From NCBI GenBank assembly GCA_964575335.1, contig CAZNPU010000011.1, positions 1 to 64,000 of the forward strand: 64,000 nt of DNA. Reading direction: 5' to 3'. Each line of letters opens with the position of its first letter. Position 1 is the stretch's first letter. Below the pieces are notes generated by a model. The model did not search any database and had not been told where the DNA came from. It saw only the letters and a list, made by a program, of their open reading frames with translations. This document shows positions 8,751 to 17,832 of the stretch, in pieces. The DNA comes from CAZNPU01 sp964575335 (lineage in GTDB: Bacteria > Planctomycetota > Phycisphaerae > Phycisphaerales > SM1A02). Position numbers and translations under genes: made by a program.

Positions 8751-9428
8751 TCAGTGGCCGAAAAGCGATTCGTTTTCCAGCACTGAGCGGGCGACATCGA
8801 CGAGCGTGCGGCGGTTGTTGCGGGCCTGTCGCTGCAGCAGCCGCATGGCCTCCGGCTCTTCGACATTTTTCCGCTTCACGATAATCCACTTGGCCTGTTC
8901 GATGAGCTTGCGATGCTCAAGTCGATCCTTCAGCGTGTGAATTTCTGCATATTGGCGGACGTATTCGATATAACGTCCCCACGCGACAGAGATGCTGACG
9001 CGCATCTGATCCTGCGTCACCGGCTTGAGCAGGTAGCCGAATACCCCCACGCGGTTGCCTGAAGAAACGTAATCGGGATCGGAGTACGCAGAGAAGATCA
9101 TCACCGGAATGCCCATGCGGCGGAAGAGAATTTCCGCGGTGGCAAGGCCGTCCCGCTTGGGCATGCGGATATCCAGCAGGGCCATGTCGGGGCGCGTCTG
9201 GCGACATAATTCGATGGCTTCATCGCCATTGGCGGCCGGGCCGATCACCTGGTAACCAAGCTCGCGGAGATTGACGGCCACGCCGCTGGCGACCAGATGT
9301 TCATCATCAGCCACCAGCAGTTTTTCAGGATGAGCCGGCAGATGCTTGGGTACAACGAGCTGCTGCTGCTGGAGCGGCTCAACGGTAGCGGCGTCATCAT
9401 GGGTGCGGGCGCTGGTCACTGTGCTCAT
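8751..9428 (-). CDS. ANTAR-type response regulator (AmiR/NasR family)
   Basis: The 225-residue protein joins a receiver domain to an RNA-binding ANTAR domain. The phospho-acceptor is D86 in LLDIRMP; an acidic DD pair lies at 41-42 and the conserved lysine is in YLLKPV. The ANTAR part (about 165-220) has the helical pattern EQAKWIIVKRKNVEEPEAMRLL shortened to its core AKWIIVK and EAMRLLQ. ANTAR proteins bind paired hairpins in nascent RNA and prevent termination. The start at 9428 is chosen because GGGGGA lies just upstream. The first 35 residues are a Gln-rich extension. Target RNAs are not evident in this window. Confidence 0.9.
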   Translation of the reverse strand: MSTVTSARTHDDAATVEPLQQQQLVVPKHLPAHPEKLLVADDEHLVASGVAVNLRELGYQVIGPAANGDEAIELCRQTRPDMALLDIRMPKRDGLATAEILFRRMGIPVMIFSAYSDPDYVSSGNRVGVFGYLLKPVTQDQMRVSISVAWGRYIEYVRQYAEIHTLKDRLEHRKLIEQAKWIIVKRKNVEEPEAMRLLQRQARNNRRTLVDVARSVLENESLFGH

Positions 9429-9594
9429 GATAATTCCCCCATAGAGGTAGGCATAGACATTGCCAGAGTACGAGGAGATAAAAGCAAACCACCCGGGCTG
9501 AGAAGGCCAATCGCCGCTTCCTGGCTTCGCTTCTCTCCTGCCCCGCCTTGCCGCATCCATACGGGGACGTGGGGCCTGTCATAAACCCCGACGA

Positions 9595-10764
9595 TCAATC
9601 CAGGAAGTCGCGTTGAGCCAACCGTTCCGGGACGTACACCTCTGTAACATACGAGATATCTTTGGTGATGAGAGATTCAACCTCCATTTTGAATCCATTT
9701 TGTAGCATCCGCTTGATCTCTCGCTGCCAGGGTTTTTTGTCTCTAAACCACGGATAGGCCGCGATTTGCTTGGCTCGTTCGATGTCGCGGTCGCTGAGTG
9801 AAATTTTTACGTCATCACTCAGTTCGCACCGTTCGTAATCTTCAGCCCGGATGCCGATAAACTTGGCGTCGGGGATCGCCAGACGCTGGCTTTCAAATGC
9901 CAGGGAGATCGAACCCTGCTTGATGACGCTGTAGATGTAATGTCCCCACGGGTCGCAATCCAGCAGGCAGTAAATGGGCAGGCCGAGCTCGTGATTCAAC
10001 CGCTGCAGCAGGCGGCGAACACCGCGCGGCGGCTGGCCGGAGCCTTCGGTCAGAATGCAATTGTGCTTCTCCCAGAATCGATCTTCGTTGAACCGCTGCC
10101 AGACGGTGTCTTTTTCGACATGCAGGACAAAATCGGCCTCGCATTTCTTGAACTGCACCACGTTCGGCTCGGTGATGCTGGGGATGGCGTACCCGCCTGA
10201 ACCCATGCGCCGACAGTCAATTTCGTCGCCGCTGTCTATAAGCGTAATGTTGCCCACCATCGCGCCGCGCTTCTTGGCAAAAACGTGCAGCTCTTCGCGC
10301 AGCGAGCCGAGCGAAACCTCCAGGTCTTCGAGGATTGCGTCCGATTCGGACTGGTCAGCGAAGGTTTTCTCTTTGGTTCCTTCAATCGTGTGAAGCGCAG
10401 CATAGAACATGCCGCGGAGGCTTGAGGTCTTGCCTCGCTCAATCAGTTCCTTGCAGCCTTTGGCCAGCAGGATGGTCTGCATGAACTTGCGGGCCTGCCC
10501 GAAGTTGAACAGGTTTCTGGTCTGGGTGTTGTCGCCCATCTCCAGAATGCGTTTGCGGGTGTTGTAGCGCGTGTTGGAAGCGGTGCGGGTGGGGATTTCC
10601 ACCGCCGGGTCGCGCATCGCCAGGCTGCTTTTCACCACGCGATGGCCGAGATCGGTGATCTTCCTGATGGTTTCAACATCGCGCTTGGAGAGCGTCGCTG
10701 CAGCGCCGTTGCCTGTTGCTGCGGAGCGGCTGGTTGTACGGGTTGTGGTCTTTTTCTTGGCCAT
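9595..10764 (-). CDS. top6A: DNA topoisomerase VI subunit A
   Basis: Topoisomerase VI is a type IIB enzyme that makes an ATP-dependent double-strand break and passes DNA; subunit A holds the break chemistry. The catalytic tyrosine is Y121 in SLRGMFYAAL. The Toprim metal site is in YCLLDCDPWGHYI near 263. The 389-residue length and order (5Y-CAP then Toprim) match archaeal Top6A and eukaryotic Spo11. I chose the ATG at 10764 over a GTG two codons upstream. The Ser/Thr/Lys-rich first 25 residues are an extension. The gene begins 21 bases after top6B ends, so the two form one operon. Confidence 0.95.
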   Translation of the reverse strand: MAKKKTTTRTTSRSAATGNGAAATLSKRDVETIRKITDLGHRVVKSSLAMRDPAVEIPTRTASNTRYNTRKRILEMGDNTQTRNLFNFGQARKFMQTILLAKGCKELIERGKTSSLRGMFYAALHTIEGTKEKTFADQSESDAILEDLEVSLGSLREELHVFAKKRGAMVGNITLIDSGDEIDCRRMGSGGYAIPSITEPNVVQFKKCEADFVLHVEKDTVWQRFNEDRFWEKHNCILTEGSGQPPRGVRRLLQRLNHELGLPIYCLLDCDPWGHYIYSVIKQGSISLAFESQRLAIPDAKFIGIRAEDYERCELSDDVKISLSDRDIERAKQIAAYPWFRDKKPWQREIKRMLQNGFKMEVESLITKDISYVTEVYVPERLAQRDFLD

Positions 10765-10785
10765 AATCACACGCTCGTGTGGAAC

Positions 10786-12660
10786 TTACTTTCTTCTGGA
10801 TTTGCCTGATGTTTTGCCTCGGCGTCTGGATGCGGCACGTTCGCCGTTGCCGCCGAAGAGATCGCCGTCTTCTGATGCTGCGTCACCGTTATCCGCCACG
10901 GGGAGCTGACGTTCCTCGACAATCACGACGTCTTCATCGCGCTCAAGGCGGCTGCCGCTTGCATCTGCGGTTTTGTCCTTGACGACCTTGCCTTCTTCAT
11001 CCAGCACAAGGTCCGCCTCAGCGGTTTTCTTCTGGGCCTGCTTGAGCAGCGCATCGTAGATTTGCTGGGCGTCAACGCCGGTGATTGCCGCGGCGCTTTT
11101 GGCGACTTCGCCGATGTAGCGCTCAAAAACGCTGCGTTTTTCGCTTTCACGCTTCATGCGCTGGCGGCGACGCAGATAAATGCCGAGCTTGCGCCCGCAT
11201 TCCTTCAGCGCAAGAGTCATTTCCTTGCGAATCTCATCATAGTCAGCAATCGCTTCCTTCGATTCGCTGGTGAATGGCACCCACACGCTGGCCATGTGAA
11301 TCATGACCACGAGCGGTCCCACCGGAAGGCTGCCGCGTGGCTGGCTCAATCCGTAGTTGCGCCAGTTGGTGTCGAGCACCGCCTTGAAGCACATGCACGC
11401 TGACTGCTGATACAGCAGCGGCACGCGGTTGGCGAAGCGAATCACGCGTGCGGTTTCCTCGCTGGGAAGCTGGCCGCCGTAGGCCAGCGCCACTTCGATC
11501 TGAAACGGATTGCCGCGATACACCGCCGGCGGGCGGCTGGAGGCAGCGTAGAACTCCGCCTTTACCTCTTTGAGCAGGCCCGCCAGCAGGGCACGGGTGC
11601 CGATGGGCACCAGGCAATCCGTGGGCGGCGCCATGATGGAAACATCCTGAATTGCCTGGTACAGCCGTTCCGCCTCAGCATGGCCTATCTGCTTCACCCA
11701 CGTGCGAGTGGTGAGCTTGGCCTTCTCGCAGATTTCCTTGGCCTTGCCCGGTCCTACGCGGCAGAAATCATTTTGCAAAAACGCGCCCAACTGCTGGCTG
11801 GAGGTGCGCTCCAGCATCTGAATCAGCGTGCCCAATTCGATGCCCTTGGGGTGGGGTTTGATCTCCTTTGGCTCTTCGGGCAGTTGATCGATGCTGCGCG
11901 GGTATTCGATCGTTTCGTTCAGCGGCGAAACGTAGGTGATGCGTGCATGCGGGTTGGCGATGGCGGTCTGTTCGAGATATTCATCAATCGACTGGCGGCC
12001 TTTCTGGTAGCGGCCTTCCAGTTCAATGGTGACCTGCGTGCCATGGCCCTCGGGAAACAGCACATCGTCTTCGGGATGCTCGGTTTCGCTGACGATGTCA
12101 GCCCGGTTCTTGGTCGTGTCCATCTTCAGCACGACCTCGTGGGCGGGCTTCTTGGGGCCGGTTTTGCTGATGATGAGCAGAGGCTGGCCGGTGGTCATCA
12201 GGCCGTACATGCCCGCAGCGGAGATGCCGATGCCCTGCTGGCCGCGCGACATTTTCAGGCGATGGAACTTTGAGCCGTACAGCAGCTTGCCGAAGATGTT
12301 GTCGATCTGTTTGCGGACGATGCCCGGGCCGTTGTCACGGATCGAGATCTTGAAGCGGGTTTCGCTTTTCTGCAGCACTTCCACCCGAATATCGGGGAGG
12401 ATGCCCGCTTCTTCGCAGGCGTCCAGAGCGTTGTCCACAGCCTCCTTGACGGTGGTGAGCATCGCCTTGCGGGGGTTGTCGAACCCCAGCAGATGGCGGT
12501 TTTTGGCGAAAAACTCGCTGACGGAAATCTCGCGCTGGCCGGCTGCGAGCTGTTCAGCCGTGCGGGAGCGTGATTTGCGGGCGGTGGATTTCGAGGCCGA
12601 TTGTCGGGCTTGTGGCATAGTGTCCAGGGCGTGCGAGGTGTCGGTAAGCAGCGTTGTCAT
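10786..12660 (-). CDS. top6B: DNA topoisomerase VI subunit B
   Basis: Subunit B supplies ATP-driven clamp closure. The GHKL ATPase motifs are visible: KEAVDNALDAC (about 73), DNGPGI (about 109) and GQQGIGISAAGMY (about 141). The H2TH and transducer domains follow. The C terminus beyond about 560 is charged and ends in an Arg/Lys-rich tail. The ATG at 12660 is preceded by AAGGAAGG, whereas the open frame begins with TTG eight codons upstream. A TACACT at 12735-12740 on the minus strand, about 75 bases upstream, matches the -10 box seen at rpsO. Topoisomerase VI is typical of archaea and plants and only sporadic in bacteria. Confidence 0.95.
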   Translation of the reverse strand: MTTLLTDTSHALDTMPQARQSASKSTARKSRSRTAEQLAAGQREISVSEFFAKNRHLLGFDNPRKAMLTTVKEAVDNALDACEEAGILPDIRVEVLQKSETRFKISIRDNGPGIVRKQIDNIFGKLLYGSKFHRLKMSRGQQGIGISAAGMYGLMTTGQPLLIISKTGPKKPAHEVVLKMDTTKNRADIVSETEHPEDDVLFPEGHGTQVTIELEGRYQKGRQSIDEYLEQTAIANPHARITYVSPLNETIEYPRSIDQLPEEPKEIKPHPKGIELGTLIQMLERTSSQQLGAFLQNDFCRVGPGKAKEICEKAKLTTRTWVKQIGHAEAERLYQAIQDVSIMAPPTDCLVPIGTRALLAGLLKEVKAEFYAASSRPPAVYRGNPFQIEVALAYGGQLPSEETARVIRFANRVPLLYQQSACMCFKAVLDTNWRNYGLSQPRGSLPVGPLVVMIHMASVWVPFTSESKEAIADYDEIRKEMTLALKECGRKLGIYLRRRQRMKRESEKRSVFERYIGEVAKSAAAITGVDAQQIYDALLKQAQKKTAEADLVLDEEGKVVKDKTADASGSRLERDEDVVIVEERQLPVADNGDAASEDGDLFGGNGERAASRRRGKTSGKSRRK

Positions 12661-12985
12661 GAGTGCCTTCCTTGGCGGACTCAACTCAAACTGACTGATA
12701 GGTCAATGTTAGGTCTTTGATGACGAATTGGGCCAGTGTACCGGCCGTGGGGAATCTTGGGACGGCCTGTAGTGGCGAATGTGAGCATTGATGTTGAGTT
12801 CGCAGATACTGGCCTTCGCCACAAGGTCCCATATTTCTCAATTTTTTTCGTCATTTGTCGTCACGCCCACCCCGTTGTGTTCGCTTCCATTGGCAGAAAG
12901 AGGTGCTGCGACGCTTCCTTCCGGGCCACAGGGGCCCGCCAGCAACTTGCCAAAACCATCTTTTTCTTTTCCGAGGAGACGCTCT
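12661..12985. other. Divergent intergenic region, top6B and cysteine-rich protein gene
   Basis: It holds the putative minus-strand -10 box TACACT (12735-12740) for top6B. A T-rich stretch at 12834-12855 lies before the plus-strand gene. The plus frame is open from 12788 but has no Shine-Dalgarno sequence until 12973, so I treat the region as untranslated. Confidence 0.45.
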
Positions 12986-14044
12986 ATGAACGGCTGGATT
13001 TTTGATTTCGGGCGGACATTGGCGCTGGGAAGCATGATGGCGACGCCGCTGCTGCCGGTGCTTTGCGGCGGACCGCCGGTTGCCGCCGCGGCAGCAATCG
13101 TTGAGATGGCGGCTGATCCTGAAGCGGATTTTCACAATTTCCAATCCCTGGCATGGGCAGCGTTGTGGAACGTGCCTTATCTGCAGGGCAAGTCCGGCAT
13201 GCTGCTGGAAGCCAGCACCGTACAGTCAGCATGGCAGGTGGTTGCGTTCCACGACCACGACCTTGACTACGAAGATCCCACACTTACCGAGGAAGACATC
13301 AACGCACAGTTCGTCGCCCAGGGCAGCTATGTTGAAGCGACACGCATCTTGCTGACAACGCTTGCGCCTGATCCGCTTGATATGGCTGAGGCGGGAATTT
13401 ACAAGCTCAATCGCTATGCATCTGCAGGAACCATTCAGGGGGCAACCGGATACGCGACCGCTGTGTTCGGACTAATCGAAGAAACCAGCTTTCCAAGCGG
13501 CCCCTTTGGCAACCAGCTGTATAGAGTGATCTCGTTTACGCCGCTTGGCTTTGCGGGCAGCGTGGAGGAAGCGGTCGGCTCTGCTGAAGCTTTTGCCGAA
13601 GACTTGGGCGTGGAGCTCGGCATGATGGCGGCTGCGATGGCTGGCGGGGCTGACAGCGACACGGGTGAAACCGCCCCGCCGTCCCAGGACAATCCGACCC
13701 AGCCAACTCCCGAGACGCATCCGGTCTGCTTTGCGAACTACGAGTTGTGCATGGACGGCTGCCGAGGCGTGCGCAATGCCGAAATCCTCCTGTGCGTCGG
13801 GGCGGGAATCGCAGCCACAGCTGCATGCCTGGCCACCAAGTGCAAGTGGCTCGCATGGTGCCCGCCGTGCATGAAGGCCTGCACCGCAGTGTGCATCGGC
13901 GTTGGCGCAGTTGCATTTGCAGCCTGTGTCAATGCTGTCGTGGCTCGATATCGTCAATGCGCCAACGGCTGCCTGGCGGATCTCAATAGCTGTACGGGCG
14001 CTGTGGTGAACCCGGTGCTTATTCCCGCGGTGAGTGAACATTGA
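12986..14044 (+). CDS. Exported protein with cysteine-rich C-terminal domain, unknown function
   Basis: The ATG at 12986 follows GAGGAGA; the frame is open further upstream but unsupported. The 352-residue product starts with a signal-like segment ending in an Ala run. Residues 45-235 are a helical region with no recognised domain, then a Pro/Thr/Gln linker. The last 110 residues hold 14 cysteines. Motifs CFANYELCMDGC and CANGCLADLNSC flank two hydrophobic Ala/Gly/Val helices and a central CPPCMKACTAVC. The paired cysteine-flanked hydrophobic hairpin loosely recalls halocin-C8-like or other disulfide-rich antimicrobial domains, but I cannot claim homology. It could equally be a wall-associated structural protein. 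Confidence 0.75.
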   Translation: MNGWIFDFGRTLALGSMMATPLLPVLCGGPPVAAAAAIVEMAADPEADFHNFQSLAWAALWNVPYLQGKSGMLLEASTVQSAWQVVAFHDHDLDYEDPTLTEEDINAQFVAQGSYVEATRILLTTLAPDPLDMAEAGIYKLNRYASAGTIQGATGYATAVFGLIEETSFPSGPFGNQLYRVISFTPLGFAGSVEEAVGSAEAFAEDLGVELGMMAAAMAGGADSDTGETAPPSQDNPTQPTPETHPVCFANYELCMDGCRGVRNAEILLCVGAGIAATAACLATKCKWLAWCPPCMKACTAVCIGVGAVAFAACVNAVVARYRQCANGCLADLNSCTGAVVNPVLIPAVSEH

Positions 14045-14201
14045 CCGGGCCTGTCACTCACTCATTGTTTGTCTTTGCGATTCGCGAAGAATGAACGTTG
14101 GAAATGTCGCTCTGCCAGTCCTGCCGGGCTGGCGGAGCATTTGCATGCATGCGGTATGTGCCGTTGTCGTGTGCATGCCCTGGATGAGAGCAGAGTAGCG
14201 A

Positions 14202-14789
14202 GTGGGCAAACCTGATCAGCAGCATGACGCCGGTACGCTATCGCCAGCACAGCCGACCATCGTGGTTGTGCAGGAACCACTGTTGCTGGAGCGTCGCCGC
14301 CGCATGATCGTAGCCCCCATGGCGCTGGCTGCTGTGATCGGGTTTGCCTACATCATGGCGCCGCTTGCAGGAAATCGAAGTGCAATCATCGGCTACGTCC
14401 TGAGCGCTGTGATCCTGATGACGCTCCTCGGCGTTCTGGGGTGTGTGATGGCGAATGATCACCGCTTCCTGCGCAAGCTCAAGGCGTGCGAGTATCGATG
14501 CTGCACGAGATGCGGTTACGATTTGAGCGGGAGTACAAGCAGCAGCGCCGCAGCAGCCGTCGTCGTGTGCTGTCCGGAATGCGGCAAGGAACTCGACCTC
14601 AAACAAGCGCAAGCCCTCTGGCGTCAGTTTCGACCGCTGCTGTGGATTGTGCGATGGGAATACAGCATTTCAACAACGCCAACAGCAGCAGCATCGCTGT
14701 CGCCCAGCCCGTCCGCGTCGTCACAACAACCAGCAGCAGGTGACGAACAGCCAGGTTCACGTTGCGCGCATCGTCCAACACGCCGCTGA
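14202..14789 (+). CDS. Membrane protein with cytoplasmic zinc ribbon
   Basis: The 195-residue product has two transmembrane segments (about 36-55 and 63-84). A zinc ribbon follows, with CTRCGYDLSG near 103 and CCPECGKEL near 124. The 'CGYDL.G...CPECG' arrangement recurs in hypothetical proteins of Phycisphaerae. The tail is Ser/Pro/Gln-rich and low-complexity. The start is a GTG with weak support; an ATG 34 codons later would leave the membrane and ribbon parts intact. Function unknown. Confidence 0.6.
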   Translation: MGKPDQQHDAGTLSPAQPTIVVVQEPLLLERRRRMIVAPMALAAVIGFAYIMAPLAGNRSAIIGYVLSAVILMTLLGVLGCVMANDHRFLRKLKACEYRCCTRCGYDLSGSTSSSAAAAVVVCCPECGKELDLKQAQALWRQFRPLLWIVRWEYSISTTPTAAASLSPSPSASSQQPAAGDEQPGSRCAHRPTRR

Positions 14790-15017
14790 GCGATCATCGC
14801 GCCTGTCGGGCATGGCTGAAGCGCCGGTGCTTTTACAGCTTGTACACATTTTTCACAAATAGTGCCAAAAAGTGCTCACACTGGCGGCTTGAGATTCGCT
14901 TAACACACAAGGAGCGATTCTTAGGGAATCCAACCGATTTGTGCGCACTTGACAACGCCTGACGCACCGCGACGTGGAGTTCAGGCATGGCTCTTGACTT
15001 GATGGGAGAAGGTCCTC

Positions 15018-17534
15018 ATGCAGGCAATCATCAGAAGATTCGAAAAATCCAGTTTGTGTGCAGCAGCAGCAATGATGATGGGGGGCGTGCTCCTTGTGGC
15101 GGCTTCAGCGCAGGCGACCGAGCAGACCGAGATCGCCAAGCTTCTGGCTCCTGACGGCGCAGCAGGAGACAACTTCGGCACTGCAGTCGCCATTGATGGC
15201 ACTGTCGCTGTGGTTGGCTCGCCGCGAAACGATCCGCCGACGGATGTCGGTTCGGCGTATGTGTACCGTTTCGACGGATCAAACTGGGTTTTTGAGCAAA
15301 AGCTCTCGCCGCCTGATGCTGCGACTTTCCAACGCTTCGGCTCATCGGTGGCGGTCGTCGATGCAGGCAGCGATTCACGCATCGTTGTCGGTGCGATCGG
15401 CGACGGTCAGCGGGGACTGAACGCTGGCGCTGCGTACGTCTACCGCTATGACCAGGGCATCACCGGCTGGGTATTTGAAGCCAAGCTCACCGCATCCGAT
15501 GGTGCGGCGGGCGATGCCTTCGGTTCGGCAGTCGCCATGGAAGACAATGTGGCGATCATCGGAGCGATCAACGCGGATGCGGGTGCGATCGCCGATTGCG
15601 GCGCAGTCTATGTCTATGAACGCAGCGGCATGGTGTGGACCAAGCGGTCCAAACTCGTTGCTGTCGATGCTACTGTGGGCGACAACTTTGGCGCAGCGGT
15701 GGGCATGCACGACGGCGTTTTCGTGATCGGCTCACCTTTTGATGATGATTTCGGGCTCAGCTCCGGCTCGGCATATGTGTTTGCACCCGATGGTGGCGGG
15801 GGATGGGTGCAGCACGCCAAGCTTCTGGCAATCGACGGCGCTGCGAGCGATCAGTTCGGCACAGCAGCGAAGATTCACGGCGATGTGATCGTTGTCGGCG
15901 CACGACTCGATGATGACTTCGGCTCCAATTCAGGAGCGGCGTACGTTTATCGAAACGACGGCGGCGCCTGGAACTATGAAGCCAAGCTCATGGGATCCGA
16001 TATCACGACCTCATCGAGCTTTGGCAACAGCGTGGCTGTTTATGGCGACACGATCATCGTGGCGGCGTTCGCACATGCTGGCCAGAGCGGCGCTGCGTAT
16101 GTGTTTCATTACCGAGGCGCCGCCTGGACCCAGACCGCCAAGCTTAGAGCATCCGATGGCGCCAATGCGGATCAATTCGGCGGCAACATCGCACTCAGCA
16201 GCGATCAGATCCTGATCGTCGGTGCGGTGGGCGATGATGATCTCGGCAGCGCATCGGGCTCTGCCTACCTTTACCAGATCGTCGAGGACAGCGGGCCGGT
16301 CGATACCGACGGTGACGGATTGAATGATGATGAAGAACTGATCATCGGCACCGATCCGTTCAATCACGATACCGACGGCGACGGCTTGCCCGACGGCTTT
16401 GAAGTTGAACTCGCTGCCATGCTGGGCGGCGGTGGTTGTCCTGATCCGCTCAACCCCGACACCGACGGCGACGGCATAACCGACGGCATCGAATATCTCC
16501 TCGGCCTGAACTACTGCAACCCCGACACTGATGGCGATGGGCTGGTGGACGGCCTAGAGCTGGCGTACGGCACCGATCCGCTGAACCCTGATTCCGATGG
16601 GGACGGCCTCACTGACGGGCAGGAGATCGCCCTGGCTGCGGGCGGGAGTTGTCCAAACCCGCTGCATGCTGACAGTGACGGTGATGGTTTGACCGACGGT
16701 GTTGAATTCCTCGCTGGGTTGAACGTGTGCGATCCCGACAGCGATGGCGATGGTCTTTCCGATGCTGATGAACTCGCGTTGGGCACTGATCCGCTGAATC
16801 CGGATACCGATGGCGACAACCTGCCGGATGGTCTGGAAGTTCAGCTTGCTGCGGGCAGCGGTTGCCCCGATCCATTGAATCCCGATTCTGATGGTGACGG
16901 CATTCTCGATGGCGATGAGCTGACCGCGGGGTTCGGTCCATGCGATGTCGACAGCGACAACGACGGCCTGTCGGACGGCAATGAGTTGATCTTCGGCACT
17001 GATCCGCTCAACCCCGATACCGATGGCGACGGTCTGCTCGACGGCACCGAAGTCGATATGGCACTGGGAACCGGTTGCCCCAATCCGCTCGTCGCAGATT
17101 CCGATGGTGACGGCCTGCTTGATGGCGAAGAACTGGCCTTGGGCACCGATCCGTGCAATGGCGACACTGATGGCGATGGCCTGCCGGACGGCATCGATCC
17201 GACGCCTGTGCATCCGGGCGCAACGGCTGACTTCCTCGAAGACATGGCGCTGGCGACTGCAGAGGCGATTCGCGCAATTGATCTTTCAGTCGTGCTCGGC
17301 CCCAACAACAATGTTCGAGAAGGCCGATTGAACACGATGAGCAGCAAGCTCACCTCGGCAGCAAGCATGATCAGCCGCGGACAATTCCATGTGGCGATTG
17401 TTCACCTGCAGATTGTGCTGACGCGCATCGACGGTATCGGCGCACCACCGGATTGGCTTGCCAGTTCGCCGCAGCGCGACAGCCTCAAGAGCGACATCGA
17501 CACGCTGATCCTGCTGCTGGAAATGATGCAGTAA
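15018..17534 (+). CDS. Secreted FG-GAP repeat protein with calcium-binding repeats
   Basis: The 838-residue protein begins with a signal peptide (hydrophobic run about 10-32). Residues 35-430 contain about seven FG-GAP-type repeats with the pattern AKL.A.DGA..D.FG..VA and AYVY, expected to form a beta-propeller. Residues 430-725 are a run of thrombospondin type 3-like repeats (DTDGDGLPDG and variants, with GTDPLNPD spacers), each a probable calcium site. The last 110 residues are helical with no recognised domain. The ATG follows GGGAGAAGG. It converges with another FG-GAP protein at 17833-20832. Extracellular adhesion or surface structure is likely; the ligand is unknown. Confidence 0.88.
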   Translation: MQAIIRRFEKSSLCAAAAMMMGGVLLVAASAQATEQTEIAKLLAPDGAAGDNFGTAVAIDGTVAVVGSPRNDPPTDVGSAYVYRFDGSNWVFEQKLSPPDAATFQRFGSSVAVVDAGSDSRIVVGAIGDGQRGLNAGAAYVYRYDQGITGWVFEAKLTASDGAAGDAFGSAVAMEDNVAIIGAINADAGAIADCGAVYVYERSGMVWTKRSKLVAVDATVGDNFGAAVGMHDGVFVIGSPFDDDFGLSSGSAYVFAPDGGGGWVQHAKLLAIDGAASDQFGTAAKIHGDVIVVGARLDDDFGSNSGAAYVYRNDGGAWNYEAKLMGSDITTSSSFGNSVAVYGDTIIVAAFAHAGQSGAAYVFHYRGAAWTQTAKLRASDGANADQFGGNIALSSDQILIVGAVGDDDLGSASGSAYLYQIVEDSGPVDTDGDGLNDDEELIIGTDPFNHDTDGDGLPDGFEVELAAMLGGGGCPDPLNPDTDGDGITDGIEYLLGLNYCNPDTDGDGLVDGLELAYGTDPLNPDSDGDGLTDGQEIALAAGGSCPNPLHADSDGDGLTDGVEFLAGLNVCDPDSDGDGLSDADELALGTDPLNPDTDGDNLPDGLEVQLAAGSGCPDPLNPDSDGDGILDGDELTAGFGPCDVDSDNDGLSDGNELIFGTDPLNPDTDGDGLLDGTEVDMALGTGCPNPLVADSDGDGLLDGEELALGTDPCNGDTDGDGLPDGIDPTPVHPGATADFLEDMALATAEAIRAIDLSVVLGPNNNVREGRLNTMSSKLTSAASMISRGQFHVAIVHLQIVLTRIDGIGAPPDWLASSPQRDSLKSDIDTLILLLEMMQ

Positions 17535-17592
17535 TCAGAATGTCGATGACAACAGAAGAAAAGAAACGCGCGGCTTGATCCCCGACGCACGC

Positions 17593-17623
17593 AAGGGCGG
17601 GTCTTCGGACCCGCCCTTTTTCT
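17593..17623 (+). terminator. Rho-independent terminator of the FG-GAP protein gene
   Basis: AAGGGCGGGTC (17593-17603) and GACCCGCCCTT pair perfectly around a TTCG tetraloop and are followed by a T-rich run. It lies about 60 bases past the stop codon. Confidence 0.95.
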
Positions 17624-17686
17624 TTCAACACTTCTTAATGGAGAGTGACCGAACCTGTTTGCTCATGCATTGCATGTGCGATTCGC

Positions 17687-17738
17687 AGATAAGGAGACAG
17701 GGGGAAAGGGCGCTTCCCTTCTCCTCATCTCCTTATCT
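17687..17738. repeat. Long imperfect hairpin between convergent genes
   Basis: AGATAAGGAGA (17687-17697) is the exact reverse complement of TCTCCTTATCT (17728-17738). Inside it a GGGAAAGGG and CCCTTCTCC pair imperfectly. There is no T-run on either side, so it may protect mRNA ends or be an interspersed palindrome rather than a terminator. The rest of 17535-17832 holds the terminator above and no gene. Confidence 0.55.
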
Positions 17739-17832
17739 TCCCGCCTCCAGGCGCGGCGCATCGCATGCAGTGAGTGTTTGGCGAGCAATGCGGTGTGTCG
17801 GTGCGTTTACAACAACAACGCAGCAGTGGCGA

